In this document: positions 6,143-6,479 of the stretch, in pieces | Position numbering within the stretch: position 1 is the stretch's first letter | Layout: every line of letters starts with the position of its first letter | DNA from: Bacteriovoracaceae bacterium UBA1018 | Lineage (GTDB): Bacteria > Bdellovibrionota > UBA1018 | DNA: 6,479 nucleotides | Direction: 5' to 3' | Assembly: GCA_002291495.1 (NCBI GenBank) | Contig: DBAE01000019.1 | Coordinates: forward strand, 6,609-13,087 | Made by a program: the position numbers and the translations under genes | Notes under the pieces: model-generated | Database searches by the model: none | Told to the model about the DNA's origin: nothing | The model's input: the letters and a program-made list of their open reading frames with translations, nothing else

Positions 6143-6479
6143 ATGGAACTTGTGAGCCCAGATACACAATCGTCTGAACTTATTCTGTCAGTCGCAATTC
6201 CTCGCCCATTGGACGGACTATTTACTTATCTTTTGCCGCCAGAGCTAGTCGGGCAAGTTCAGGTGGGAGGTTGGGTCAAGGTGCCTTTTGGACGCAGCAC
6301 TACCCACGGCTTTATTGTTGAAGAGCCTAAATCCGTTTCTCAGTTAAGCGGATCGATCTCTCCTGGAAAATTAAAAAAAGTATTAGAGGTCGGAACCGGG
6401 GGGGCAATATTACCGACCGATGTTCTAGAGCTTTGTCGCTGGGCTCAAAAATATTATGGCTCACCACTCGGTGAGGTAC
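6143..6479 (+). CDS. priA: Primosomal protein N' (replication restart helicase PriA), N-terminal fragment
   Basis: The first 112 codons run off the right edge. The fragment covers most of the N-terminal DNA 3'-end-binding domain of PriA. SVAIPRPLDGLFTYLLPPEL (16-35), VGGWVKVPFGRSTTHGFIVEE (41-61) and LKKVLEVG (77-84) match its usual pattern. PTDVLELCRWAQKYYGSPLGEV (91-112) matches the usual LaxWxAxYYxxPLGEV segment. PriA recognises stalled forks and reloads the replicative helicase; its helicase motifs lie outside this window. The ATG at 6143 directly follows the preceding stop (TAAATG) with no ribosome site, so re-initiation coupling is likely. A GTG at 6152 is an alternative start, and the first ~12 residues are not part of the recognisable domain. 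The frame contains an A7 (6373-6379) and a G7 (6398-6404) run. Confidence 0.93.
   Translation, partial: MELVSPDTQSSELILSVAIPRPLDGLFTYLLPPELVGQVQVGGWVKVPFGRSTTHGFIVEEPKSVSQLSGSISPGKLKKVLEVGTGGAILPTDVLELCRWAQKYYGSPLGEV

Noticed and set aside
6373..6404. A7 and G7 runs near the start of priA
   Set aside because: The frame continues intact through both, and phase variation of priA would be unexpected. Probably chance, though G7 is a place to check for sequencing error.

Overview
The window looks like ordinary, densely packed chromosomal DNA from a Gram-negative bacterium. It encodes Lgt for lipoprotein maturation, a periplasmic binding protein with a signal peptide, GalU, and a predicted outer-membrane barrel protein with a C-terminal Phe. 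Base composition is intermediate (roughly 45-50 % GC by eye). Gene content and protein style would fit a delta-proteobacterium-like or Bdellovibrionota-like genome, but this is an impression and no marker gene here fixes the taxonomy. I see no insertion sequence, phage gene, tRNA, rRNA, CRISPR array or compositional island.

Left block, 1-3419, all on the + strand: the 3' end of lgt, then plsY, then a complete three-gene ABC importer of the cobalamin/siderophore class. The importer consists of a BtuF-like binding protein, a BtuC-like FecCD permease and a BtuD-like ATPase. Four of these five genes overlap their neighbour (11 bp lgt/plsY, 4 bp btuF/btuC and 4 bp btuC/btuD) and btuF begins 2 nt after plsY. 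The block therefore reads as one translationally coupled operon joining membrane lipid/lipoprotein synthesis to nutrient import. No promoter or cobalamin riboswitch is visible directly before the importer.

Middle, 3416-4276, - strand: a secreted, probably outer-membrane beta-barrel protein. It runs convergently into the ATPase gene, and the two stop codons overlap on a TTAA. Its start faces a 139-bp divergent intergenic region (4277-4415), the only sizeable non-coding stretch in the window. That region holds a weak promoter candidate, an imperfect hairpin and a strong Shine-Dalgarno for galU.

Right block, 4416-6479, + strand: galU (UTP-glucose-1-phosphate uridylyltransferase), an unrecognised exported protein that vaguely resembles LolA/outer-membrane lipoprotein-sorting-like proteins, and the 5' end of priA (primosomal helicase). 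The gaps are 26 nt and 0 nt, so these are probably cotranscribed.

I did not find a convincing undescribed system. The points most worth a second look are the missing canonical Q-loop glutamine in the ATPase, the unidentified exported gene between galU and priA, the unassigned barrel protein beside the importer, and the terminator-less convergent gene junction.
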